The position numbers and the translations under genes were made by a program. A stretch of 64,000 bases of DNA from Aspergillus flavus (Eukaryota; Ascomycota; Eurotiomycetes; Eurotiales; Aspergillaceae): NCBI RefSeq assembly GCF_009017415.1, contig NC_092408.1, forward strand, positions 4,278,001 through 4,342,000, given 5' to 3'. Shown here one piece after another: positions 1 to 9,136 of this stretch (its first letter is position 1; the number at the start of each line of letters is the position of its first letter). Below the pieces are notes generated by a model. It had not been told where the DNA came from, did no database searches, and saw only the letters and a program-made list of their open reading frames with translations.

Positions 1-953
1 ACCCTCAATTCTGGCCCGCCAAATTCGATGCCTTGGGAAAAAGAATTGTAGTCATTGGCAGTGGTGCTACCGCAGTGACCCTTATACCGTCACTCGCAGA
101 GGATTCCGAATCTGTGACAATGTTGCAACGCAGCCCTACGTATCTTACCTCCATCACTAATGCTCGACTCAACACCATCTGGAACAGACTCCTGCCAAAC
201 TCAGCGCTATACTACCTACGTCGACTGTGGTATCTGGTCGTTCCTCAGCTGTTCTATCGCTTTTGTCATACTTTCCCGAACGCCGCGAGATCCATGCTTC
301 AAAAGGGCATGGGAGCGCAACTGCCCCTAGGAGTCCCAGTCGATCCCCATTTCAAACCCCGCTACAACCCGTGGGAGCAAAGACTTTGTATCTGCCCAAA
401 TGGAGACTTTTTCAGGGCTTTAAATTCCACAAAAGCGAAGGTTGAGACTGGGGTAATTGACACAGTTGACGAAGGCGGGATCCAGTTAACGTCTGGGAAA
501 CGACTCGACGCCGATGTCATCGTCACGGCCACTGGCTTAAGAATGAAATTCTTTGGCGGCATCCCCATCTACATCAAAGGAGAAAAGCTTAATACTTCCG
601 AAAAGTACACATGGAATGGCCTTATGCTCCAGGACCTCCCGAACGCAGCACTGGTGTTGGGCTTCGTGAATGCCTCATGGACGCTTGGAGCAGACATTGC
701 CATGCAGCTCATTTGTAGAATCCTGAAGCACATGGAGAACAAGGGCTATTCAACTGCTATTCCTACTCGCGAAAATCAATGTCCACTAGCTAACAAGGCG
801 GTCATGGATCTCAAGTCCACTTACGTCAAGCGAGCAGCAAAGGAACTGCCGAAGGCGTCAGACCAACGCCCGTGGGTGTCGCGTACCGGGTACTTTTCCG
901 ATTTATACTTTGCAACATTTGGTAATTTAAGAAAGGGTCTTGTTTTCTCCTAG
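1..953 (+). CDS. Flavin-dependent monooxygenase (Baeyer-Villiger/FMO type), 3' part only
   Basis: The frame is open from the window edge, so the gene begins upstream. The first visible residues read (H)PQFWP, followed after about 8 residues by VVIGSGATA, the second Rossmann (NADPH-binding) motif of FMO-like and Baeyer-Villiger monooxygenases. Just before that motif these enzymes usually carry an HPQ-x-WP-like segment, which fits. About 316 residues are visible and the frame closes at a TAG at 951-953. The segment DADVIVTATGL is the conserved ATG-containing motif near the end of the second nucleotide-binding domain. Such enzymes are FAD- and NADPH-dependent and oxidise ketones or heteroatoms, often in secondary metabolism or detoxification. 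The substrate cannot be told. No intron is needed in the visible part. Class confidence is high; the split between BVMO and N-hydroxylating FMO is inference. Confidence 0.85.
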   Translation, partial: PQFWPAKFDALGKRIVVIGSGATAVTLIPSLAEDSESVTMLQRSPTYLTSITNARLNTIWNRLLPNSALYYLRRLWYLVVPQLFYRFCHTFPNAARSMLQKGMGAQLPLGVPVDPHFKPRYNPWEQRLCICPNGDFFRALNSTKAKVETGVIDTVDEGGIQLTSGKRLDADVIVTATGLRMKFFGGIPIYIKGEKLNTSEKYTWNGLMLQDLPNAALVLGFVNASWTLGADIAMQLICRILKHMENKGYSTAIPTRENQCPLANKAVMDLKSTYVKRAAKELPKASDQRPWVSRTGYFSDLYFATFGNLRKGLVFS

Positions 954-1640
954 TTATGAAACTTTAATCCACATCGTGGTGGAAGCGGGAAGGACTGCGC
1001 CCCTCATGTATCCTGGATATGCTGTCGTTTTATGAAGCTTATACTCAATTCTACTTTCTCACATATATTGTACATCAAGCTTCCTGGGGCGGCGTAGTGT
1101 ATATAGTTTGATTCAAGATATTACAATGGAAATCTGGTGAGCTACCGGCTTTCGGGTTTATCAAGTTGTGAAATGATCATAACAGTATGACGTCTCCTGA
1201 AGTTCTTTTTTGAAGGTTTCCCAATCATTTGATAAGACAATTTAAACTGTCCTAAGGAACACAATAAATCAGTAGTAGATCAACATGATCCTTTGCTTAG
1301 CTCGCCTTATCCCTCGAGATCTCTGATCTCTTAGTCCAAGCATATTTCTTGAGCATATCTTAGAAGAGAATAAACAGAACTAATGAAATCTGTTGTTGTT
1401 ATCTCCTTGCTATCCATGAGGGCCTTGGAATGTTCCACCTTATCCTTGATCTTGTCTTACTCTGCATACTGCCATGTCTTCCAGCTTGCTTGCAACGAAT
1501 GTTTCGACTTCCTCCGTATCACCATTCTCCTTCAATTGCTCGTCTCATCACTCAACACCTTTGAATTTTCGCAATTGCATACAAGGAAAGGTGGGTGTAT
1601 CAAAAAGGCCGCTCGACAGAAGCATATGGAGCCACATGGC
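954..1640. other. Intergenic, nothing recognised
   Basis: AT-rich spacer between the monooxygenase stop and the decayed phosphotransferase gene on the other strand. Open frames here are short and unlike any family I know. Confidence 0.5.
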
Positions 1641-2838
1641 TCAAGAATCCTTAGACCGTTTAACCAGCTCGGTGAGTTCTTTGCGGCCATTCCCCGTCAT
1701 CTTACCCTCTTCGTCTGATAGCACGCGTATAAAAATTTCCAAGCATTTTAAGTAGCGATCAGTGGCCTCTGGGGCATCATCCTCTTCGAAATCCCATTCC
1801 TCGTTGAGAGGTCGATCCATAAGAAGCCACCAGGGAGCGGATCCGAATAGCTGAGCTGGCCCTGCATAGACCCACTCCATGTCTACCACCCCGGTAATTG
1901 TAAGGTCATCCTTGCTTCGTACAATGACATTTCCAAGGCCAAAGTCGTCACAAATAAGCTTGAAAGGACCGCGGTCATAGGTGGGATGGGTCAACTCAGG
2001 AATCAGACTCTCCAATATCTTCAACGAGGCGTATCTCGATCTTGCACTGTGGGGACCCGCAATTGAATTTGGTTGGAGCGGTAGTTGTCGCCAGTCTTGA
2101 CTGATACGTACTCAGAATAGTCTCTGGTCGTAGAGAAACCATTGGCTCGATCACCTGTTGTTGTCAGTGGGAGTTCTTACATCGGGCAACACGTACCACA
2201 AACCACGTATCAACACCTCCTACCCTTAGTATCTCATGTGCCTTCCATGTGAGCGGATGACCGGGCGCAGGGAACTTCGTTTTCAAGGTCGGCAGGCTTC
2301 CAATCTGGCTGAAATCTATCCTGTAAAACTGAAACATGAAATGCGCCATTTGCCTGTAAACGAATTCTATATCGGTGTCGCGGATATCTTCCCTGATTAG
2401 TCTCGAACTGCCTCCACCAAGCACCTCACCGAGGCAGATACCATTTTTAAAGTTCAACAGTATGAAAGGCCCCAAACAAAGTTGATTCTCCCTTGCAAGG
2501 CCCCAGGCAGATACCTCTGGCACGGGTAAGGACGTCTTCTTCCGAATGACATGAAGAGCTTCCACCTCCATGGCTATCTTTTCGTCTGCATTCAGGAGAA
2601 ACGCTGCTAGCACGAGGTATGCGGAGTAACCGGGTTGTACCATTGTCAAAGACAAGCTTTTGGCCTACATTTTATGAGCCATTCAGGAACCCCCCATCTA
2701 GCCGACATGAGAGATTTCGGGGTGAAAGCCCGTGGCCCAACTGCACAGATGCCCATCCACGCGAGCCATATTCACCTTGTCCACCCATTCAGTTTCTTCC
2801 GCCATGTGAAGAAGATCAAGCGGCTTATTGTAGTCCAT
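1641..2838 (-). pseudogene. Decayed aminoglycoside-phosphotransferase-like (APH/kinase fold) gene
   Basis: On the minus strand the family signature is spread over several frames. It starts at an ATG at 2838 (MDYNKPLDLLHM). The glycine-rich N-lobe (GGFLNGS, then LVFDNGTT) then appears in another frame, so a frameshift lies near 2705. A TAA at 2672-2674 interrupts that second frame. A further shift near 2592 leads into DEKIAMEVEALHVIRKKT and SLPVPEVSAWG, the typical fungal APH-like N-lobe. A probable intron (GTACGT...CAG, 2196-2155) follows GGVDTWF. One more frameshift near 2098 is needed before the C-lobe, which has CDDFGLGNVIV (catalytic-loop equivalent, with D and N kept) and GVVDMEW (metal-binding D). 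With at least three shifts and one stop, an active product is very unlikely. Fungal members are usually annotated as phosphotransferase-family proteins of unknown substrate. Sequencing error could explain one lesion but hardly four. Confidence 0.8.
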
Positions 2839-4080
2839 CGTGGGGATTATTCGATAGTTGGTTGTGAGGCAAAGTATGAGTACGAGATGATTGCACGGCT
2901 AGCAAAAGCAGAGGCGTGGGTGCTTTTATCCAAGTAGCAACGCGAGTTACTCGCTGACCGCCAAGTCATTTGTATGATCTTGTGCTACCAGCGGAGGTTG
3001 GGGTCTATATGGAGTTCCTAGACGAGGATAGCGTGGCACCTCATATTTGTTCCATGCTTCTCATCCCTCTGGACAAATACCCTCTCATGTATGTAGTAAG
3101 CGCTGCACATCTTGAACGATTTTGTCAAATTTGTCAATGAGCCTGGTTGTACGTCTGTATGCCATACTACATAGCCCTCTACAGATTTTGTATTGAGTGT
3201 ACGGATACGTAAGCAGGGTGGACTAGTGTGTTTGGCTGCCTCTCGAGCTGTCAGTGTCACAGCCCATATAAACATGCAGAATCATTAATATAGCTTTTGA
3301 TTCCCGTGATTAGCTTGAGAAGATTGACAAGCTTCTCCAACCAAAGGTTTCTGGGGTCTTTTTATCTACCACCATGGTTGTATATGGAGCGTCAAACCCG
3401 TTGCGGAGGTAAAAACTGAGCATTATGCGCTCGAACCTCGCTTGCTGATACATGATAAAAGCCAATAAACTGGACGAATCCGCGCCTATTGTACTTTAGC
3501 TATACATACACCTTGTGCGATGCGATACCGGAAGTTTTACAAGAAAATGATGTTGTAAGACATGAAAGGTCATGTGACCGTCAGTCTCCATAGATCTTTC
3601 TTAAGACCAACTTACTGTCTCAGGATGCTATCCCTGAGAAGCAAAGCGCGGGCTATGATTCCTCGCCTAGTAGTAATCTGCACTATTATATACCGTACTA
3701 GGAGGCTCGGTACAATCGTTGAAAAAGGAAATAGGCAAGGTCCTGATGTATGATTTAGTTAAGCGGCCAATATTAAGCACCGCAATAACACACTTGGGAG
3801 TACTATTCATGCCAGTTACAGCTATGATCCATAGTGGGGCATTTAAAATCCTGGATCACGTCGGTCCAAGGACTCTGGTCCTTGGTTACATAGAAGGGAT
3901 TTAGCGCCCTTGTTTACGGACTTAAATGGCCAATAAGAAGAAACATTAAACCACGAATTGAAAGGTTTACCACGAGTTGTCCTGCCCTGGGGAATACACG
4001 CTTTACTACACAGTTTATCTGTGTGATCGTGAGCTTCCGTCTTCTGTTCTCCACCTAGCAGCACTCTTTCTATCTTCAAA
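2839..4080. other. Intergenic, no gene recognised
   Basis: About 1.2 kb with only short frames on both strands (longest about 85 codons), none with a recognisable motif. It contains the presumed promoter of the kinase-like gene starting at 4081. Confidence 0.5.
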
Positions 4081-4912
4081 ATGTCAATGGATCAGTCGTC
4101 ATATCCTCCCACTGAACTCTCAATGGAGGTTGATGGGGAAGACGATAGCGACTATAGGATATTCATCCACGGTCGCATTCGATACGTAACAATCGCCCCG
4201 GGAACGTACGATAGAGGAACGCTATCTATGCCCTTCGACTCGCTACCGGACTTGCCTCGAGATGAATCATGGAATCACCCTTATATCAGTCGGGATAATC
4301 TGACCAGCGAGCTGAAAACGTCGCTAACTACTCGTATATTTCCCGACGTCAATGTCATCTGCCACGCAAACCTCGTTGACTGCATGGATCTCACGAAGAC
4401 GAGAACAATACCTCCGAACGCTTTTGAAGCCACCTGTCCCCTGGCCAAGTCGGGGCCACAGGAGACAGTCATTGCCAAGCTCGCGCGCTTCGATTGGGAG
4501 ATACCAAGAATAGATAGAACAGGAGACTCAAGCCTACAAAATGTTAGAGCACACTGGTCTAGCACCACGGTTTCTCGGTCATATCCATGAGCATGGACGC
4601 GTGGTGGGGTTTGTGTTGGAGAAGCTCAATGGACGGCATGGGGGTATTGAGGATCTCTCAGTCTGCCAGGCTCTTCTGCAACATTTCCACGGCCTTGGCT
4701 TGCTCTATGGGGACGTCAATCGGTATAACTTCGTTATACAGCAGGGATGTGCGAAATTGATTGACTTTGAGCGTAGACGGTACTGTCCTGGTGAGATTGA
4801 AGCTATGAATGCTGAGATGAACAGTCTGCGTGACCAATTATCGGAGGAAACGGGATGCGGTGCAGGTATTATCTTCAAGGAAATTGAACCGATGGTAATT
4901 GATGAGCTCTGA
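4081..4912 (+). pseudogene. Small protein-kinase-like gene, frameshifted by a 4-bp tandem duplication
   Basis: The first frame (4081-4516 region) encodes HGRIRYVTI near the start and KLARFDWEIPRI in the middle. The second frame (to the stop at 4912) continues with ETQAYKMLEHTGLAPRFLGH, then LLYGDVNRYNFV (catalytic-loop-like, D and N kept) and KLIDFERR (DFG-like metal site as IDFE). The break is at 4510-4517, where ATAG occurs twice in tandem; counting one copy makes the two frames continuous, about 275 codons. An intact paralogue lies at 52135-52920 with the same order of motifs. This fungal family has a shortened kinase or APH-like fold and no known substrate. The rest of the frame is undamaged, so the lesion looks recent or strain-specific; a sequencing slip at the repeat is the alternative. 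Confidence 0.8.
4510..4517 (+). repeat. 4-bp tandem duplication (ATAG x2) causing the frameshift
   Basis: ATAGATAG sits exactly where the two halves of the kinase-like reading frame part. Removing one unit length brings both halves into the same frame. Confidence 0.75.
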
Positions 4913-5573
4913 ATGCTACTGCGAGCTCTACTTTACTGGTTCCAGAGTGAGAATATCAAGGGGATACTATGGGACTGACCGGAGTTCAACATGGCCGGCA
5001 TTTACGTATCAAGCAAGTTGACAGCACGCATGACACTAGTAGAACCCATCGGAGAGGAATCTCATTCACATCTCGTCCATGTCACAACAGTAAAGCTAAG
5101 TACACCTTGTTCGGTGTTGTCCAACTGCAATAGAGCTTTCCACAGACCCAACGCTTCAGAGTCCTGATGCAGTAGACCACACTTCCCTCCCATTACTGTG
5201 AGAGTTCGAATGCTGAGTACACGATATACGTACGTGGATCGATATTAGCCATGGGCAATGCAGCGTACTAGATTTTATCAAGGCGAGAATCAAAATAATA
5301 ATATAAAGCCCCTTCGCGGATTACGTGGAGGACACACCTTCACGAGGATTATCAAAGTCCGTATATGGGGCTACCTTGGATGAAAACAGATGAGGGTCCT
5401 CGACAGTCACCTTTGCTTCAGCAATGGTTGAATCGGCCCCGCACTCTTCGGACTACAGTTGAAATAGAATAATATGTCGGTTGCCGTCGCATCCGGGCCT
5501 TTCAACTTCGCTTTGTAAACGAATTGTCCTTCGATGACTTGGGTGGGATGGCTGATTCTAACATTAGTGCGTC
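4913..5573. other. Intergenic; possible dead promoter of the next pseudogene
   Basis: No coding frame recognised. A TATA-like ataatataaag near 5300 and an ATG at 5475 followed by a short frame could be the old promoter and 5' end of the decayed gene that follows. Confidence 0.35.
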
Positions 5574-6261
5574 ACGAAATTTACCAGGAAGAAATATCTT
5601 GGATTACCTTTTGGCGGGACCACGTTTAGGGAAGTTCCAGTCAATCCCGCGGGAATTGCCTTGGGTAGGTTTTCAATCAACTTCGCACTTGAGCTTGTCC
5701 AGGTGAGACTCCCATCGCTTAAGTCAAAACCAAATAGGTTTTCAATTCGGACGATCGCAGCCTAGGAATTTACAGTAGCCATGGGTCACGGAAATTGTAA
5801 ATGCTCTTTCGACAGAGATTGACGATCTCAAGGAAGCTATGAGAAGAGGTAAAGATCCCTCTAGTGCACTATCCAAAATGAAGTCCGTTGGATAGCGGTT
5901 AGAATGGCTGTCAAAAATAAGTGCATGGGACTTACACTCACCCGCGTTTGCATATGCTGCACTTGCTTAGCTCAGTATCAATCACTTTGCAAGGCATGCT
6001 CACCATGTTTATACAGTTGGCCATAACCTGGCTTTGAAAGAGGCTAACGAGGGGAATTTAGATAATGCATAGAGTATAAATGCCTTTGTTGATCACTTTC
6101 TTCAAGACTGCTATTTCGCCGGTCATCTTCGAGTCCCTTTTTCTCGGCTACATAGTAGTGTCAATTTTAACATTATGCTCCCTGGCTCAGATACTTGCAG
6201 CGAATTATTGCTGATCAGCTGTGTTACCACAACAAACATTTATGTGCGCATAATACTATGA
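5574..6261 (+). pseudogene. Decayed gene with a DHFLxDxxxAGHLR motif (zinc-phospholipase/nuclease-like)
   Basis: One frame reads KKYLGLPFGGTTFREVPVNP, then FSINFALELVQ up to a good donor (GTGAGA, 5703). After a 73-nt intron ending TTTACAG (5775) it continues as PWVTEIVNALSTEIDDLKEA, HSPAFAYAALA, HFARHAHHVYTVGHNLAL, then SINAFVDHFLQDCYFAGHLR, and VPFSRLHSS. This frame is stopped by TAG at 5776-5778, 5893-5895, 5968-5970 and 6070-6072. The motif DHFL-x-D-x-x-x-AGHLR with spaced histidines resembles fungal and bacterial proteins annotated as phospholipase-C-like hydrolases; that family name is from memory of the motif and is only moderately sure. The 3' end beyond about 6170 is no longer recognisable. 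All four stops are TAG, which would fit loss of Gln or Tyr codons. Confidence 0.6.
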
Positions 6262-7430
6262 TTTGAATCTTCAAGTATATGTCAGAGATTTACAATATCA
6301 CTCAGGTTAGCCATGCAGAAAGCAGGTTGTTTTACGGTCTAGTCTTTACCTATCTCAGCACGCTTTATGGTAGGCATACCTAGTTTAGATGCGAAGCTGC
6401 CAGCAATTGGCCATGCCCATATATACAATAGGGCAATCTGGGGAAGGCCCACCGGCCAAGCAAATCACGTCTCCAGTCGGCTTACTCTAAAATATTCACG
6501 TACTTTTGCCATGCAACGGCGAACATGCTCTTGAGATGCACTTCAGATGGCGGGCAAGGTCCAGGCCCCTGTTGCGCGGGTGGAGCTTCGCAAGACTCAA
6601 TTTATTAGGGTTGTTGCCAGGGTCACACTATTCCGTGTTCGTGAAAGTGATCGATTTGACTTTCGTCGGAAGGTCCAAGAGGAGAGCACCAGAAGCTCCA
6701 ATGGTTCGTCTACTTCGATAACGGTGGATACAAATAGTCAATGCTGCGTGCGATATCACATTGTACAAGAATCCCTTATTGCCATATTAGAGGTCATTGG
6801 TATTGGAATTGCGATCGTTACCCGCAGGACCGAAGCGAAGTATCCCGCCATGATAATCCCGTTTGTTGATCACATCACATTACATCCGACATCAGATCAC
6901 TCTGAGGGGTAGCATGCGTCATACCGGAGTTGGCCCACTATTTTCCTAGCCTTTTCACTCCGCATTTTCAAATCATTGTTGCTATTGTTTGGATTATATG
7001 TTCGGTCGATGCAGAACAGTGCGGCAGCAACCCCCTGATTCAGGGCATGTCCTACATGGTCGGCTTTAATGCCTAGTTGTATCACAGTCACGGTGACGGT
7101 GTATCGGCAGATAAGGTCTCCCTAGATCAGCCGCCCAATAAATATCTACAATTGCCGCTATGTTGAAAATAAGATGCCATCGGTTGTTTTGAAACTGATC
7201 TGAGGGTCATTGTGCCAGGATGCAGCAGTGTCATCCAATCAACCGCAGCAGGAGAAATGTAACGGACAGATCTCTGACACTGATCTCCCTTTTTTCTTTT
7301 TTCCAGTCCAAAGTTTTATAAAACCAGAAAGGTGTACGTCTCCGGTACCTCCACGAGGCTCTGTGTCCAATATCATGACCGTGTACGGTGATAGTAGTAT
7401 GGTAGTGGAGATTGGATGGCCTTTTTAAAA
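6262..7430. other. Intergenic, no gene recognised
   Basis: The longest frame (6547-6912, plus, 121 codons) has no recognisable motif and no nearby splice structure. It may be noncoding or further remains of the decayed gene before it. Confidence 0.4.
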
Positions 7431-7692
7431 GACATGGTTTGGTGTTTCGGTCATTGCCCGTTGGAAGAAGTAAAATAGCACCAATCCCACCAATCCTTCG
7501 AGAGAAATACGGTCCTCCCGGCGAGAGGCAATAATCCAGTGAGGATGATTTATTGTCCTGGACACAATGGATTTACGCGCCGAGGAGGTCACTTGAGGTG
7601 GAGATACGGATGGTGATTGGTGGATGGAGGTGACGAGGGCTGCAGTGTGAAGAAACGCCCACCTGCAGGTTGGGAGCCAATCAGAAGCGCTG

Positions 7693-7719
7693 CATCACCT
7701 GGGATCACCTGGGATCACC
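7693..7719 (+). repeat. 10-bp direct tandem repeat
   Basis: The unit ATCACCTGGG is present twice in full, followed by a third ATCACCT. It lies 1.4 kb upstream of the WD40 gene start. Confidence 0.8.
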
Positions 7720-7793
7720 TTACCTTGCCGCCGGTGTCCATCACTACTACCGTTCCTTCTCCCTTCCCCCCGCTTTGGTTCCATACCTTCAAA

Positions 7794-7815
7794 CTACTAC
7801 TACTACTACTACTAC
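7794..7815 (+). repeat. CTA trinucleotide microsatellite (about 7 units)
   Basis: An uninterrupted CTA run is directly visible; it is outside any coding frame I accept. Confidence 0.85.
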
Positions 7816-9136
7816 TCAATCCGCCTCGTACTACTCAACTAAATTGTTAGCACTAACTTACTCTTATGCAGTTGCCTTTTATCTATCTATTAATATGATC
7901 CATACTAATGATTGACCAAAGTGGTACCACTAACGCTTCTAGTCTAATTACATTTCCCGCCCAGTGCAGCCTGGTACCGTCAATTGGCCGTACCCTCGCT
8001 GCCGTCTCATTTAGCCCCAAACTTTGAGCAGTGTCGATGTACTCGCATCATGCGGTGGGATTGGACTTGATCATGATCACTGACCGGCGCTCTCATGAGC
8101 TACTAATTAACTTAGTCTCGATCGGGTGGATGTTTTATCCAGAGCTCCAGCCATGTATGGGAAGATGGACTGTCAAACGTCGGCCAATGCCAATATCAGG
8201 CTGTGTCCCTGCACGCTCGTTGGTGCGCGTGCGGCCGAGCCATCGATGGGTCCTATCGGTCGTCTCCTGCTAATCAGAACCCTGGACGGTTCTCCCCTGC
8301 TCGGTGGTTGACATCCTGGTCGCTGGAAGCGCCCGTCAACCCACCTTGGCGCGAGCTCCAATTGCTTGATGGCTGGAGATTTTGATCGTCCGTCGCCGTC
8401 GTCTCGCAAGATATCTCAGACTTTTTAGAGTCTGTGGGTGGTCTGCACGGGATGCGATCGCCGTGAACTAGATAGAGAGGCTGGCATTATCAGGAGGAAT
8501 CATAGGAGCTCGAGCAATGCGTCTCCTCGAAACAATATCTGTTACCAAGAATTAATATCCCCCCTGTCCCTCCGATCGTCTCCTTATTCATACCCCCTCC
8601 CCGCCTCCGCTCTAGTTCTTTTCTTAATCCTTCCCCTCCCTCCCATATGCCACCAACGTGGATTTCTGGTTAGCGCGAGGGTTCCCTAGCCTATCTGCTG
8701 CATCTCCGTTGATTTCTTCACTTGCATATTTGTGCATTCGCTTGCTGCCCCAATTTAGAAATTTTTCTGAGTACCATACCGGTCCCATATTCTTAACCTC
8801 GCACCTCCTCCCTCGTCGCTGACCGCTGTTCGGTTCCCTCGGACCTTCTGGCTTCTTTTACATACTCCTGCCCCTGTTCCGCTTATGTCTTCAGTCGGAC
8901 GCTCGTTAAAGCCCCTGTGGACTGTGTGCTGTCCCCACTGTAGGCACTTTCAGCTGTGAAGACGGTTATCACCAAAACCACAGCGAACAGGCGACGAGGT
9001 AATTGTGTTCTGTATGCTGGAATACCCATTGCCATTCTGGCTCGGGTGAGACTCGATAGTGAGATAGGATTACTGAACCCATTGAGTGTACGCATCTTCG
9101 AGATCATATAACCTCGGTGCCGGTGCAACCGGAAGC

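Larger units (their letters stand above)
7431..9136 (+). promoter_or_regulatory. Long upstream region of the WD40 gene with microsatellite and CT-rich tracts
   Basis: About 1.7 kb without a convincing gene. It contains a 10-bp tandem repeat (ATCACCTGGG type, 7693-7719), a CTA trinucleotide run (7794-7815) and long pyrimidine-rich stretches (about 8560-8660 and 8800-8880) such as often lie around fungal transcription starts. Several ATGs precede the chosen start, so a long leader with small upstream frames is possible. Confidence 0.4.

Noticed and set aside
6547..6912. 121-codon plus-strand frame downstream of the dead DHFL-motif gene
   Set aside because: No recognisable motif and not in line with the expected C-terminus of that family; treated as noncoding.
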